Shown here one piece after another: positions 24,012 to 33,402 of a stretch of DNA of 64,000 nt; position 1 is the stretch's first letter, and each line of letters begins with the position of its first letter. Location of the stretch: the NCBI RefSeq assembly GCF_004122105.1, contig NZ_SBKN01000001.1, positions 124,001-188,000 of the forward strand, given 5' to 3'. The notes beneath the pieces were generated by a model. That model ran no database searches. It saw only the letters and a list, made by a program, of their open reading frames with translations, and was not told the origin of the DNA. The position numbers and the translations under genes were made by a program. This DNA is from Flavobacterium stagni (GTDB lineage Bacteria; Bacteroidota; Bacteroidia; Flavobacteriales; Flavobacteriaceae).

Positions 24012-24536
24012 ATGAAAAAAATTATTGCTTTTGGCGGTTCGACCAGCCAAACTTCAATCAACAAACAATTAGCGACCTATGCCGCTCATTTATTTTCCGA
24101 TGCTGAAATCGAAGTATTGGATTTAAACGATTACCCTCTTCCCGTATTTTCTGTGGATTTAGAAAAAGAAGGCATGCCAAAAGCTGCTCAGAATTTTTAT
24201 GCAAAAATCGGTTCAGCCGACTTGCTCGTTGTGTCTCTTGCGGAGCATAACGGGGCCTATTCGGCGGCATTTAAAAACCTATTGGACTGGACTTCGCGCA
24301 TCAATGGCAAGAATTTCCAAGATAAACCAATGGTATTGCTAGCGACCTCACCGGGTGGTCGTGGCGGTGCCAGTGTATTAGAAATTGCCAAAAACCGTTT
24401 CCCTTTTCAAGGCGCACAGGTTAAAGGCACTTTTTCTTTGCCTAGTTTTTATGAAAATTTTGATGTCAACAACGGCATTATCCAACCCGAATACAAAGCC
24501 CAATTGGAGGCAATTGTTCGCGGCATCGAATTCTAA
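24012..24536 (+). CDS. NADPH-dependent FMN reductase family protein
   Basis: 174-residue flavodoxin-like protein: KKIIAFGGSTSQTSINKQLA (phosphate-binding loop), LLVVSLAEHNGAYSAAFKNL and LDWTSRINGKNFQDKPMVLL, then ATSPGGRGGASVLEIAKNRF. This is the pattern of NAD(P)H-dependent FMN or quinone reductases. The ATG at 24012 follows the stop of the membrane-protein gene by 2 bp. Last gene of the pirin operon; it could feed electrons to the operon's other redox proteins (inference). Confidence 0.9.
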   Translation: MKKIIAFGGSTSQTSINKQLATYAAHLFSDAEIEVLDLNDYPLPVFSVDLEKEGMPKAAQNFYAKIGSADLLVVSLAEHNGAYSAAFKNLLDWTSRINGKNFQDKPMVLLATSPGGRGGASVLEIAKNRFPFQGAQVKGTFSLPSFYENFDVNNGIIQPEYKAQLEAIVRGIEF

Positions 24537-24556
24537 TCAGGGCCCGTATTTTTTTG

Positions 24557-24564
24557 TATTTTTG
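24557..24564 (+). promoter_or_regulatory. Putative fabD -7 element
   Basis: TATTTTTG fits TAnnTTTG, 35 bp before the fabD ATG at 24599. Confidence 0.5.
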
Positions 24565-24598
24565 TCGCCAAGACAATAATTAATACCCGATACATACT

Positions 24599-25471
24599 AT
24601 GAAAGCATACGTTTTCCCGGGTCAGGGAGCACAATTTACCGGAATGGGTAAAGACTTATATGAAAACTCAGCTGTAGCACGTGAGTTATTTGAAAAAGCC
24701 AATGAGATTTTAGGTTTCCGCATTACCGACATCATGTTTGAAGGTACAGCTGAGGAATTGAAAGAAACCAAAGTTACCCAACCCGCGGTGTTTTTACACT
24801 CGGTGATTTTAGCCAAAACCCTTGAAGATTTCCAGCCCGAAATGGTGGCCGGACATTCGTTAGGGGAATTTTCAGCCTTGGTTGCTAGTGGGGCTTTGTC
24901 GTTTGAAGACGGGTTGAAATTGGTTTCACAACGTGCCCTAGCGATGCAAAAAGCCTGTGAAATTACTCCTTCCACTATGGCAGCCGTATTGAACTTGGAC
25001 GATAAAGTAGTCGAAGACATTTGTGCTTCTATTGATGGAGTTGTGGTTGCTGCGAATTACAACTGTCCCGGACAATTGGTGATTTCGGGCGAATTCAAAG
25101 CGGTAGAAGCGGCTTGTGAAAAAATGAAAGAGGCAGGAGCGAAACGCGCTTTATTATTACCGGTTGGTGGTGCTTTCCACTCACCCATGATGGAACCGGC
25201 TCGTGAGGAATTAGCGGCAGCCATTGAAGCTACGCATTTTAACGATCCAATTTGTCCTGTATATCAAAATGTACCTGCAAGTGCGGTGAGCGATGCGGCT
25301 ACTATCAAACAAAATTTGATTACCCAATTGACTGCCCCAGTAAAATGGACGCAATCGGTACAACAAATGATTGCTGATGGCGCCACTTCCTTTACCGAAG
25401 TTGGTCCGGGCAAAGTATTGGTTGGATTAGTAAATAAAATCAATAAAGACGTAACTACCTTATCCGCATAA
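24599..25471 (+). CDS. fabD: Malonyl-CoA:ACP transacylase
   Basis: Loads malonyl groups from CoA onto acyl carrier protein for fatty acid synthesis. The 290-residue product has YVFPGQGAQFTGMGKDLY at the N-terminus, the catalytic Ser in VAGHSLGEFSALVASGAL, the His in GGAFHSPMMEPA and the C-terminal EVGPGKVLVGLVNKI, all diagnostic of FabD. It is followed 1 bp later by a small lipoprotein gene, with a terminator after that. Confidence 0.97.
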   Translation: MKAYVFPGQGAQFTGMGKDLYENSAVARELFEKANEILGFRITDIMFEGTAEELKETKVTQPAVFLHSVILAKTLEDFQPEMVAGHSLGEFSALVASGALSFEDGLKLVSQRALAMQKACEITPSTMAAVLNLDDKVVEDICASIDGVVVAANYNCPGQLVISGEFKAVEAACEKMKEAGAKRALLLPVGGAFHSPMMEPAREELAAAIEATHFNDPICPVYQNVPASAVSDAATIKQNLITQLTAPVKWTQSVQQMIADGATSFTEVGPGKVLVGLVNKINKDVTTLSA

Positions 25472-25472
25472 T

Positions 25473-25733
25473 ATGAAAAAGTTCATTGTAAGTTTTGCAC
25501 TGCTTGCTGTATTCGCGTCATGCAAAGAAGAAACTCAAGAGAAATTGGATGCTGCAAAAGATGCCCTATCGGAAGAAGTTAAAGAGAATGTAGATTCGGT
25601 GAAAGCTAAAACAGAGAAAGTTTTAGATTCTACGAAAGAAAAACTGAAGTCCAAAGTAGACACTCTTTTGGTAAAAGGCGCTTCCAAAGTGGAAGAAAAA
25701 GCCAAACAAATCAAAGAATCTGCAAAAAAATAA
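25473..25733 (+). CDS. Small Lys/Glu-rich lipoprotein
   Basis: 86 residues. Signal peptide with lipobox ending at Cys17 (LLAVFASC), then an uninterrupted charged helix of Lys, Glu, Ala and Asp with heptad-like spacing (KLDAAKDALSEEVKENVDSV). It resembles apolipoprotein-like or LEA-like small surface proteins but no named family is assigned. Cotranscribed with fabD (1-bp gap). Similar in style to the lipoproteins at 25890 and 38288 but without their Ser/Thr-rich segments. Confidence 0.75.
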   Translation: MKKFIVSFALLAVFASCKEETQEKLDAAKDALSEEVKENVDSVKAKTEKVLDSTKEKLKSKVDTLLVKGASKVEEKAKQIKESAKK

Positions 25734-25740
25734 ATTTAAG

Positions 25741-25767
25741 AAGCCCCGTAAACAGGGGCTTTTTTAT
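25741..25767 (+). terminator. Terminator of the fabD operon
   Basis: Stem AAGCCCC/GGGGCTT with a 6-nt loop followed by TTTTTATTTTT. Confidence 0.85.
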
Positions 25768-25823
25768 TTTTAAAATGTTAAAATTTATTCTTTTTTTCGT
25801 TTTGGCTCGGTACTACTATTTTT

Positions 25824-25838
25824 TTGGCATTCGATTTG
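25824..25838 (+). promoter_or_regulatory. Sigma-54-like promoter of the small lipoprotein gene
   Basis: TTGGCA-N5-TTTG, with GG and GT ten bases apart, close to the sigma-54 form TGGCAC-N5-TTGC. The identical half-sites and spacing occur upstream of the paralogous gene at 38288. It ends 51 bp before the ATG at 25890. Confidence 0.4.
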
Positions 25839-25889
25839 TAATAAGGGAAAAAGTTCTTATTAATTATTAATTCTTAATCCCTTAAAAAA

Positions 25890-26156
25890 ATGAAAAAAGT
25901 AGTTTTAAGCTTAGCGCTTATCGGAGCATTAACTGTTGTTTCTTGTGACAAAAAAGCCGACCAAAAAGTAGAATCTGAAACTGAAATTTCGGCAGATACT
26001 TTGGAGCAAAATCAAGATTCAACGAACACTGAAAAAGATTCAACTGTTGAAAAAACAGGTGAAGCGGTGAAAGAAGAAGCTTCAAAAGCAAAAGCAGAAA
26101 CCCCTGCGGCTCCTGAAAAAGTAGCCAAAGAAACGAAAGAAGCCGTTAAAAAGTAG
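25890..26156 (+). CDS. Small acidic lipoprotein, paralogue of the one at 38288
   Basis: 88 residues. Signal peptide MKKVVLSLALIGALTVVSC is nearly the same as that of the 38288 product. The mature part is low-complexity: Ser/Thr/Asp/Glu-rich first (ADTLEQNQDSTNTEKDST), then Lys/Ala/Glu/Pro-rich (KAKAETPAAPEKVAKETKEA). It would be attached to a membrane by its N-terminal Cys19 as an extended or helical tail. No known domain. Transcription may depend on the sigma-54-like site at 25824. Confidence 0.75.
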   Translation: MKKVVLSLALIGALTVVSCDKKADQKVESETEISADTLEQNQDSTNTEKDSTVEKTGEAVKEEASKAKAETPAAPEKVAKETKEAVKK

Positions 26157-26177
26157 GCTGTATTTAGTTGTAAAAGG

Positions 26178-26210
26178 AAAGGGGGCGTTCAATTGAACGC
26201 CCCCTTTGAT
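26178..26210. terminator. Bidirectional terminator (perfect palindrome)
   Basis: A 24-bp perfect palindrome at 26181-26204, half-site GGGGGCGTTCAA, with A/G tract before and CCCTTTGATTTT after. It separates the convergent lipoprotein and giant S8-protein genes. Confidence 0.8.
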
Positions 26211-26227
26211 TTTATATTCTCCAAAAA

Positions 26228-29200
26228 CTATCGTTTTACTACACGTAGTGTTTTGATATTCGCTCCTTGTGTTAAGATCACATTGTAAACACCTGCTGGG
26301 AAGTTAGCCCCCACTTCTGTGCTTTCTACTGAATCAGCAGCTACCGTTTTGGTTTCTACTAATTTACCTAACATATCATACACTTGGATAGTATACTCTT
26401 CGTTACTCGCTGAATTCACTTTGAAATAGAAGTTCTCTGCAAATGGGTTCGGATAAACTGTAGCTTCGAAGCTGATGGCTCCTGCTGCTTGTGTATCTTC
26501 GATAGTACGTGCTACGTTTGGCACTACAAGCGTACATGTTTTTCCGAATGGACCAAAGTCAGGTTGACCTGGCATACTCACCGCTACTTGTACTGAATAC
26601 GTTTCTCCAGGTACTAAACCAGGGAAATCAGTCAATTTGAAGTAGTTGGCATTCTTGTCTACACTGTAGTCGTATCCTTGTGATACGTTATACATACGGT
26701 AACGGTACAACACTACATTACGAACTAAGTTCGCGTAGATATTTTCGTTATAGCTTGATACCGCGTAGTCGTTACATTGTGTAGCACGAACTTCACTAGT
26801 TGGGTGTTTCGGTGCTTGAATAGTACATGCAGAACCGTAAGCCATAAACACACCGTCTAAGTTACGGATTGCACACGATACGCTATAATTAGCATCGTAA
26901 CGGAAATCGGCTACTTGATCAAAAGTAAAGTAACGAGAACCACTTGTAATTACTTGTGTACTCAATACGTTATTACTTGCGTCCAAACGTTGTACTTGGT
27001 AACGGTATACCGATACTAAGGCAACTGGTGAACTTGTTACTTGAGTAGTCATATTCGAAATCTGAACACCACATGCAGCCACTGTACTTAATGGTGTTGG
27101 CGTGAACACGAAGAATGCAGGCGCATAGTTCGGTTGCCATACGTTATTGATACGAACCGTAGTTTCTACTTTAAACTTCGCACCATAAGCATAGTTAGAC
27201 AAGTTAGACAAGAACAAGTTACGCATACCCATATCCACAGTTAAAGGAGCTGACATCGGTGTATCATCGGCTGGATTCACACGTGTAACCACGTAACGGT
27301 ATCCTTGTGCATTTGCAACTAAGCTCGTAATGATAGAAGCACCATAATTGATGGTTGAGTTAGGTACTGATACTGCAGGAACTGTATAGTTTGATGGACA
27401 ACCACCGGGCAAACCGATGTTATCGATGTTACCGTTACAGTCGTTGTCAATACCATCGTTACATACATCAACTGCTACGGGGTTTACGTTTGCACGTGCA
27501 TCATCGCAATCTAAATTATTTGACACGAATCCAACAGGTATTGCACAAGCTTGTATACTTGAACTTCCATTTCCATAGCCATCACCATCTGTATCCGCAT
27601 AAAAGGATTGCACTGAAGCAATAGTCAAAACCAATTCTTCATTTACACAACCTACTTGATGGGTATAGGTCCCCGAAGTGGTATAGGTTTGACCGTTAAC
27701 AGACCATTGGTAACTATTACAAGATGTAACAGTCGTTGTATTGGTGGAATTTGAAGTAATTGTCAAGTTTAGTGTCGCCGTATTGCATCCTACGCTATAA
27801 GTATACGTACCTGAAGTTGTATACGTTTGCCCATTTAATGGCCAAGTATAATTTGAACAAGTCGTAATAGACTCGCTTCCATTAGTAGTTAATGGATCCA
27901 ATGTTAAATTTAAAGTATAAACATGATTACAACCATTTCCAAGCGGTACACTATGTGTGTAGACACCACTTGTTGTATAGTTTTGACCGTTGATTGACCA
28001 GGTATAATTGCCACAAGCGGAAATAGATTCTGAGGATGTAGTATCCGCACAATTTTCTGCCAATTGAATCACACCAAAAGTGGTAAGACCGGTTAATTCA
28101 ACACTAGTAGCCGTTCGATTTCCTACCGATGGATAAGTCCATGATGATCCATTATACAAACCTGCCTGCATCGTTAAAGGATTCGCTCCATTATCCAATG
28201 TTGAAGAAGGATAAGTGAAGGTTCCTTGATAACTGCTAAAACCGACACCATTGTTCACCAAGGTCCAATTTTGATTTACCGATTTATTAGCGATAAGTGA
28301 AGAGGTGCCGATAAAACTACTATCACCCTCACTGGAAGAAACAGTCAATGCGCCGTTAGTGGTTACTGTATTAAAGGTTAACGCAACAGGAGAATAGGAC
28401 GAAATTGTTGATCCTCCGATTTCAAACTGTGGACTGGAGCTCGTTGACGAAACAACTTTACTCAATTGTCCAAAAATATGACCAGACGTTCGAGTTACAC
28501 TGCCATTGGCAGACATTATCACTTTATTTGAGCCCGTAATCAGTAAACCATTAGCTAGTTCTAATACCCCATCGACAGATAGATTTTGATTGGAATCTAA
28601 GGATATTCCATTGGCATTATTGAGTCTGAAATTTTTAGCAGTAAGCGGTGCCGAACCCAAAATGCTTTGACGTAACTGCCCCGAAAACTCCAACGTTGAT
28701 GAGCCTGGATTGACAACCCCATTATTAACCCAATTCCCTTTCGTTATCAATGTAAATGTTGTGGGGTTTACAATGCCGTTATTCGTTACCGTATTTAAAA
28801 CGGTTAGATTGGAATTCAGCTGTAAACTTGGGGTATTTGTACTATTAATTCCTAAGTCAAATAAAGGTACATTTGAATTAATTTTGAATAGTTGACCACT
28901 TGGAGTCGTTGAATTTCCGAAAGTAATCGTTCCTCCAGAAACTACATTATTGGTTGCTAGATTGATAAAATCATTACTATTCGAACTTTGTCGTACAAGT
29001 GTGATGGTTCCACCCGTTACTTGATAGGTACAATTAACCGTCATTTCAAACAAACCTCGAGTTGTACTTGTTGAACCAAATAGCCCCACATTAACATTCC
29101 CGCCATATTGTTGGTAAATTCCATATGAAGTAACGCTATTGGGAGAAATTCTTCCTGCAACATTAAAAGTACCTCCTTCAATAATGAATTTCCCACTATT

Positions 29201-32200
29201 CAAATAGGTTATCGTGTTATTACTGGCGGTTCCAAAATTGAATGTCCCACCCGAGATTCGAATTAAACCTGAATTATTAAACCAAGAAAAATTACCCGAA
29301 TTTACTACTCCTCCATTAATCCATAACCCCATATTCGTTCCAATTGAGGTTGAGGAAGTAAAGGGTGTAATCGTTGAATTACTTGACAATTTAAATGTTC
29401 CTGAAGTCAACGTCAACGGATTTGTGGGCCCTGTGAGTGCTATTTGTGATGTAGCCTCCAGTATAGTATCGACAAGACCTTTGGTCACTTTTAAATTATA
29501 AAATGAGGTTGTAGAATTACCACCAATTTCTTGATAGGCTAGCGTATTATTGAATTCTACAGTCCCAATGCCACTACTAAATGAACCATTATTAATCCAA
29601 TCGCCTGATACAGAAAGTGTGTACGCTGTACTATTACTCATGGATAATGTAGCCCCTGAATCAATGGTTATACCGGCACAAACAGCGCCTACTTGATTGA
29701 TTAAAGGTTGATTGGGAGCAGAGGCTGGAATTACTACATTGTCAGACGCTGTTGGCACCAATCCACTTGCCCAGTTATCGCCATTAAACCAATCTGAAGA
29801 AATCGTTCCTGTCCAACTTAATCCTGCACAATTGCTATCTCCTGGAAGTTTAGTAATAGTAAGACAACGTTGTCCTTCTGAAACACCCGAAACTGCACTT
29901 ACTGCATAGTATTCATTCGCGGTTGTACTTTGTCCAGTTAATACGGCAGTCGAGCCAGAAAATGTAATATTAGTTGTCACTTCCTCCATGTATTGTGTTC
30001 CTAAACGGTACACTTTATATTGAGTAGCACCATTTACAGGAGACCATTTTAATGTCACTTCATCGGCACAGGATTTAAACACTCTAAAATTAGTGGGTAC
30101 CGATCCAATATAATTGACTTCACTAAAGGAAGTTAATCCATTACGCTGCACTCTGAACTTAACACTAGCAATACCATTGACAGTGGGAGCTATCCATTGA
30201 AAATTGCGCTTATTCGCATCATAACCCGAAGTAATTGCAACCCAATTCCCACTGTTATTCAATTCATAAGCCAAATTGAAAGTCCCAGTTTCCCCATAAC
30301 TATCCCAACGTAAATAGTAGTTTTCTCCTGAAATCAATTTCTCATTATACAACGGATATGAAAACGTCAGTTCATCAGCCAAAAACTCATAAACGATATA
30401 GTAGGTTTGTGGACCAAAAGGAACAGAAGCGCCAGAAACTTCCACAGTCCAATTTCCTGCTTGCGGATTATCAACAGTCACTTGCTCAATAGTATTTATC
30501 CCATCGACACCGCGAGTAGCAGGTAAACTCAAATTGACAGCATTGGGAGTAGAATCCAATACCCATGGATTATAATTCGTATTTGATGGATCTTTTAAGG
30601 ATAGATTCAAATTATTGACAATAGCAGGATTCGCATTCACTGCTGCTGCTACATCGGGCCAAACAATCATTACGCGTACTTGCTTGGTGTTGGCAGGAAC
30701 CGTTATGGATTGCGTTTTTGTCTGTCCGTTGGATATTGAAGTGGTCCAATAGCGATTCTCATTGAGGGTATGGTAAGCACGACGAAGATTAGGTCGGCCA
30801 TAACCATGAATATGATCGGGTCCCTGATTCCCTAGGTCATCGGCGGTATTCATCATTACTGCACGCAACAAAGAAGAAGCGGGTTCAGCACCTCCATTTT
30901 TTGTTTTGTACACTTGAGTAATTTGCGCCAATTCTCCCACAAATTTCGGCGATGCATAAGAAGTTCCTTCTTCACCTTCAACTACCAATTGTGGAATAAT
31001 TCGTCCATCATACATAGGTCCGCGGCTACTAAAACCCGTCACTTGGTCATCTACTGTTAATGCTCCAATCGCCACATGATTTTTATTTTGCTTCACTTGT
31101 CCTGTAATATTGGACCAGCCTGCAAAGTTGTAGGGTGCATACCCAACATCGGTTCCTGAATTTCCAGAAGAATAGGATACCAAATGATTAGGGTAAGTGA
31201 CAATTCGCAAATCATGATTCCGAGCCGAACTATCATACCCACCCGAAATGGCATATCCATACGAATGATTGGTAAATCGTAAATTATGCGAATTGTAAAG
31301 ACTTGAATAGTTTGGTCCACCATCAGCACTTAAAATGGTAGCGCCCCAAGCATTATTACGATCATTGGGATCCTCATTACCTGCACCACCCGAATTTTGA
31401 GCACAACCCACTTTGTGACTTTGGATAACGGTTGATGTCCCTACTTCTTGAGTGCGACCTTTAACATCAATTAACGACGATAACAAACCGTCTTCACCAA
31501 TAGCTATTACAACACCTGAACCATTGTAATTTAAACCGTTATACCCCGAGTTTAAGTAATTGGATCGTGCTGTAGAATTACGGTGAGAATAATTGGATTC
31601 TTTAATGATGGGCCCCGGAATAGCACCTACAAATTGAATGTAAGGTAAGTTTACAACATCTGTAAAAATTGACTCCGGAACCTCAACATCGACTTGGAAC
31701 GAATACTCCCGATGCGCGGTTACAACGCCATTTTTTGCACTTAAATCCGCAATAACTTGTGCGGCATTCAGTGTTTTATAATAACTCAATGTTAACAATA
31801 CTTTACCTCCTTTTTTCGCATGGTCAGGAATACCAGACGATTGTAGTGTAGACTCTAATTTAAAACCAGGATCTACCGCGAATACTGCTCTTATTTTCGA
31901 TTGTAATCCCGAAAGATTAAAACCTTCATCAATAACCGCATAATAGGTGTTTCCTGAGAGATAATCGGTTAAAACAAGTCCTTGTTGCTCCCACAATTTT
32001 CGTTCATCATCGGTGGGTAAAGAGTAGAATTGAACCAGTCGAAAATACTTTCCAAAATAGGGTGTTTCTTTTCGAATGGAAAGTTCATTTTTCGGGGTTT
32101 CATTCACTCTAAGTGTTCCGTTCGTTGTTGAAATTGAATAAGGATCGGTATTTTGACCCACAGCTGAAAACTGAATGGCACAAAAATAGAGTACTACAAA

Positions 32201-32239
32201 AACCCGTTTTACAAAAAAGGTTAGGGTTGCTTTTTGCAT
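26228..32239 (-). CDS. Giant S8 (subtilisin-like) secreted protein with T9SS type A sorting domain
   Basis: 2003 residues. Order: signal peptide (about 1-29); N-terminal prodomain-like region; S8 protease domain about 240-490 with likely triad Asp250 (IGEDG), His275 (QSHKVG) and Ser427 (GTSYASPKF); a P/CUB-like beta domain about 500-630; an FnIII-like domain about 720-800; a long Asn/Ser/Thr-rich beta region to about 1430; three tandem Cys-containing repeats about 1440-1600 (WSINGQNYTTSGVYTHSV, WPLNGQTYTTSGTYTYSV, WSVNGQTYTTSGTYTHQV); a calcium-type motif (DGDGYGNGSS, NLDCDD); and a C-terminal T9SS type A sorting domain ending LRVVKR. Exported by Sec and T9SS. The Asp and His motifs deviate from canonical DTG and HGTH, so activity is likely but not certain. 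Start at 32239 gives a proper signal sequence. Confidence 0.88.
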   Translation of the reverse strand: MQKATLTFFVKRVFVVLYFCAIQFSAVGQNTDPYSISTTNGTLRVNETPKNELSIRKETPYFGKYFRLVQFYSLPTDDERKLWEQQGLVLTDYLSGNTYYAVIDEGFNLSGLQSKIRAVFAVDPGFKLESTLQSSGIPDHAKKGGKVLLTLSYYKTLNAAQVIADLSAKNGVVTAHREYSFQVDVEVPESIFTDVVNLPYIQFVGAIPGPIIKESNYSHRNSTARSNYLNSGYNGLNYNGSGVVIAIGEDGLLSSLIDVKGRTQEVGTSTVIQSHKVGCAQNSGGAGNEDPNDRNNAWGATILSADGGPNYSSLYNSHNLRFTNHSYGYAISGGYDSSARNHDLRIVTYPNHLVSYSSGNSGTDVGYAPYNFAGWSNITGQVKQNKNHVAIGALTVDDQVTGFSSRGPMYDGRIIPQLVVEGEEGTSYASPKFVGELAQITQVYKTKNGGAEPASSLLRAVMMNTADDLGNQGPDHIHGYGRPNLRRAYHTLNENRYWTTSISNGQTKTQSITVPANTKQVRVMIVWPDVAAAVNANPAIVNNLNLSLKDPSNTNYNPWVLDSTPNAVNLSLPATRGVDGINTIEQVTVDNPQAGNWTVEVSGASVPFGPQTYYIVYEFLADELTFSYPLYNEKLISGENYYLRWDSYGETGTFNLAYELNNSGNWVAITSGYDANKRNFQWIAPTVNGIASVKFRVQRNGLTSFSEVNYIGSVPTNFRVFKSCADEVTLKWSPVNGATQYKVYRLGTQYMEEVTTNITFSGSTAVLTGQSTTANEYYAVSAVSGVSEGQRCLTITKLPGDSNCAGLSWTGTISSDWFNGDNWASGLVPTASDNVVIPASAPNQPLINQVGAVCAGITIDSGATLSMSNSTAYTLSVSGDWINNGSFSSGIGTVEFNNTLAYQEIGGNSTTSFYNLKVTKGLVDTILEATSQIALTGPTNPLTLTSGTFKLSSNSTITPFTSSTSIGTNMGLWINGGVVNSGNFSWFNNSGLIRISGGTFNFGTASNNTITYLNSGKFIIEGGTFNVAGRISPNSVTSYGIYQQYGGNVNVGLFGSTSTTRGLFEMTVNCTYQVTGGTITLVRQSSNSNDFINLATNNVVSGGTITFGNSTTPSGQLFKINSNVPLFDLGINSTNTPSLQLNSNLTVLNTVTNNGIVNPTTFTLITKGNWVNNGVVNPGSSTLEFSGQLRQSILGSAPLTAKNFRLNNANGISLDSNQNLSVDGVLELANGLLITGSNKVIMSANGSVTRTSGHIFGQLSKVVSSTSSSPQFEIGGSTISSYSPVALTFNTVTTNGALTVSSSEGDSSFIGTSSLIANKSVNQNWTLVNNGVGFSSYQGTFTYPSSTLDNGANPLTMQAGLYNGSSWTYPSVGNRTATSVELTGLTTFGVIQLAENCADTTSSESISACGNYTWSINGQNYTTSGVYTHSVPLGNGCNHVYTLNLTLDPLTTNGSESITTCSNYTWPLNGQTYTTSGTYTYSVGCNTATLNLTITSNSTNTTTVTSCNSYQWSVNGQTYTTSGTYTHQVGCVNEELVLTIASVQSFYADTDGDGYGNGSSSIQACAIPVGFVSNNLDCDDARANVNPVAVDVCNDGIDNDCNGNIDNIGLPGGCPSNYTVPAVSVPNSTINYGASIITSLVANAQGYRYVVTRVNPADDTPMSAPLTVDMGMRNLFLSNLSNYAYGAKFKVETTVRINNVWQPNYAPAFFVFTPTPLSTVAACGVQISNMTTQVTSSPVALVSVYRYQVQRLDASNNVLSTQVITSGSRYFTFDQVADFRYDANYSVSCAIRNLDGVFMAYGSACTIQAPKHPTSEVRATQCNDYAVSSYNENIYANLVRNVVLYRYRMYNVSQGYDYSVDKNANYFKLTDFPGLVPGETYSVQVAVSMPGQPDFGPFGKTCTLVVPNVARTIEDTQAAGAISFEATVYPNPFAENFYFKVNSASNEEYTIQVYDMLGKLVETKTVAADSVESTEVGANFPAGVYNVILTQGANIKTLRVVKR

Positions 32240-32270
32240 AAACGTTTGCTATTTAATTTGTTTGACGCTT

Positions 32271-32278
32271 CAAATATA
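32271..32278 (-). promoter_or_regulatory. Putative -7 element of the S8-protein gene
   Basis: TATATTTG on the minus strand, about 31 bp before the ATG at 32239. Confidence 0.45.
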
Positions 32279-32313
32279 ATACAATACATATTATTTTAAC
32301 ATTTTGTTAAGAA

Positions 32314-32345
32314 CAAAAAAAGGCCACCAAATGGTGACCTTGTTA
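32314..32345 (-). terminator. Terminator of galE
   Basis: On the minus strand AAGGTCACCA/TGGTGGCCTT, one mismatch-like G-T position, followed by TTTTTTT, 20-45 bp after the galE stop. Confidence 0.8.
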
Positions 32346-32362
32346 TTTATAACTGTAAAAAT

Positions 32363-33376
32363 TTAACTCCGAATTTTCTGCTCCCATTTCCAAGCACTCG
32401 CTAGCGCTTCTTCCAAGCCTAGCTCTGCTTTCCAACCCAAAACGTTGTTTGCACGATCGGTATTGGCATAAGCTTCTGTGATATCACCTTCTCTTCTGCC
32501 TACAATTTGATAGTTCAAGGCTTTTCCACTTACTTTTTCAAAAGCTTTAATAACTTCGAGTACCGAACTTCCTTTTCCAGTACCCAAATTGAAAGTCTCC
32601 ACTTTGGTTTCATTTTTTTGGTGAATCAATCGCTGTAACGCCACCACGTGGGCTTTGGCTAAGTCGACTACATGGATATAATCACGAACGGCTGTGCCAT
32701 CTGTTGTGGGATAATCATCCCCAAACACCGATAATTTCTCACGCAACCCAATGGCTGTTTGCGTAATAAACGGCACTAGATTTTGTGGAACACCCAACGG
32801 TAATTCTCCAATTTCTGCGGATTCATGCGCTCCAACTGGATTAAAATAACGCAACAAAATGGCATTCAACGGAGTCACCTTTGCGGTATCTTGAATGATT
32901 TCTTCTCCGATTTGTTTGGTATTTCCATAGGGAGACATCGCAGGTTGCACGGAAGCATTTTCAGTAATTGGCATTTGCTCTGCCTGACCGTAAACGGTAC
33001 ATGACGAACTGAAAATAAAATTCGCTTGCTGTAATTGGGTCAATTCCTGTAAAACATACACCAACGCATTGATGTTGTTTTCGTAATACAATAACGGATT
33101 TTCAACACTCTCCCCTACTGCTTTACTCGCTGCAAAATGGATAACACCGGCTAAATCATGGTACTTTTTAAAAAAATCTTGAACCGCTGCTTTGTCGCGT
33201 AAATCAATATTTTCAAAAACGGGTTTCTTTCCTGTGATGCGCTCAATACCGTCCAAAACTTCGATGGAAGAATTCGACAAATTGTCAATAGCAACGACAT
33301 CAAATCCCACATTTTGTAATTCTACAACGGTGTGGGAACCGATAAATCCTAACCCTCCGGTTACTGCGATTTTCAT
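32363..33376 (-). CDS. galE: UDP-glucose 4-epimerase
   Basis: Interconverts UDP-glucose and UDP-galactose. The 337-residue SDR-type epimerase has the NAD-binding motif TGGLGFIGSHT at the N-terminus, the catalytic Ser of SSSCTVYGQ and Tyr/Lys of YGNTKQIGEE, ILLRYFNPVGAHES, and PTTDGTAVRDYIHVVDLAKA. It lies 26 bp after the DegT-type aminotransferase gene on the same strand, so both likely serve surface polysaccharide precursor synthesis. Confidence 0.95.
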   Translation of the reverse strand: MKIAVTGGLGFIGSHTVVELQNVGFDVVAIDNLSNSSIEVLDGIERITGKKPVFENIDLRDKAAVQDFFKKYHDLAGVIHFAASKAVGESVENPLLYYENNINALVYVLQELTQLQQANFIFSSSCTVYGQAEQMPITENASVQPAMSPYGNTKQIGEEIIQDTAKVTPLNAILLRYFNPVGAHESAEIGELPLGVPQNLVPFITQTAIGLREKLSVFGDDYPTTDGTAVRDYIHVVDLAKAHVVALQRLIHQKNETKVETFNLGTGKGSSVLEVIKAFEKVSGKALNYQIVGRREGDITEAYANTDRANNVLGWKAELGLEEALASAWKWEQKIRS

Positions 33377-33402
33377 AAATTAATAGTTGTGTTAGAGTTC
33401 GT

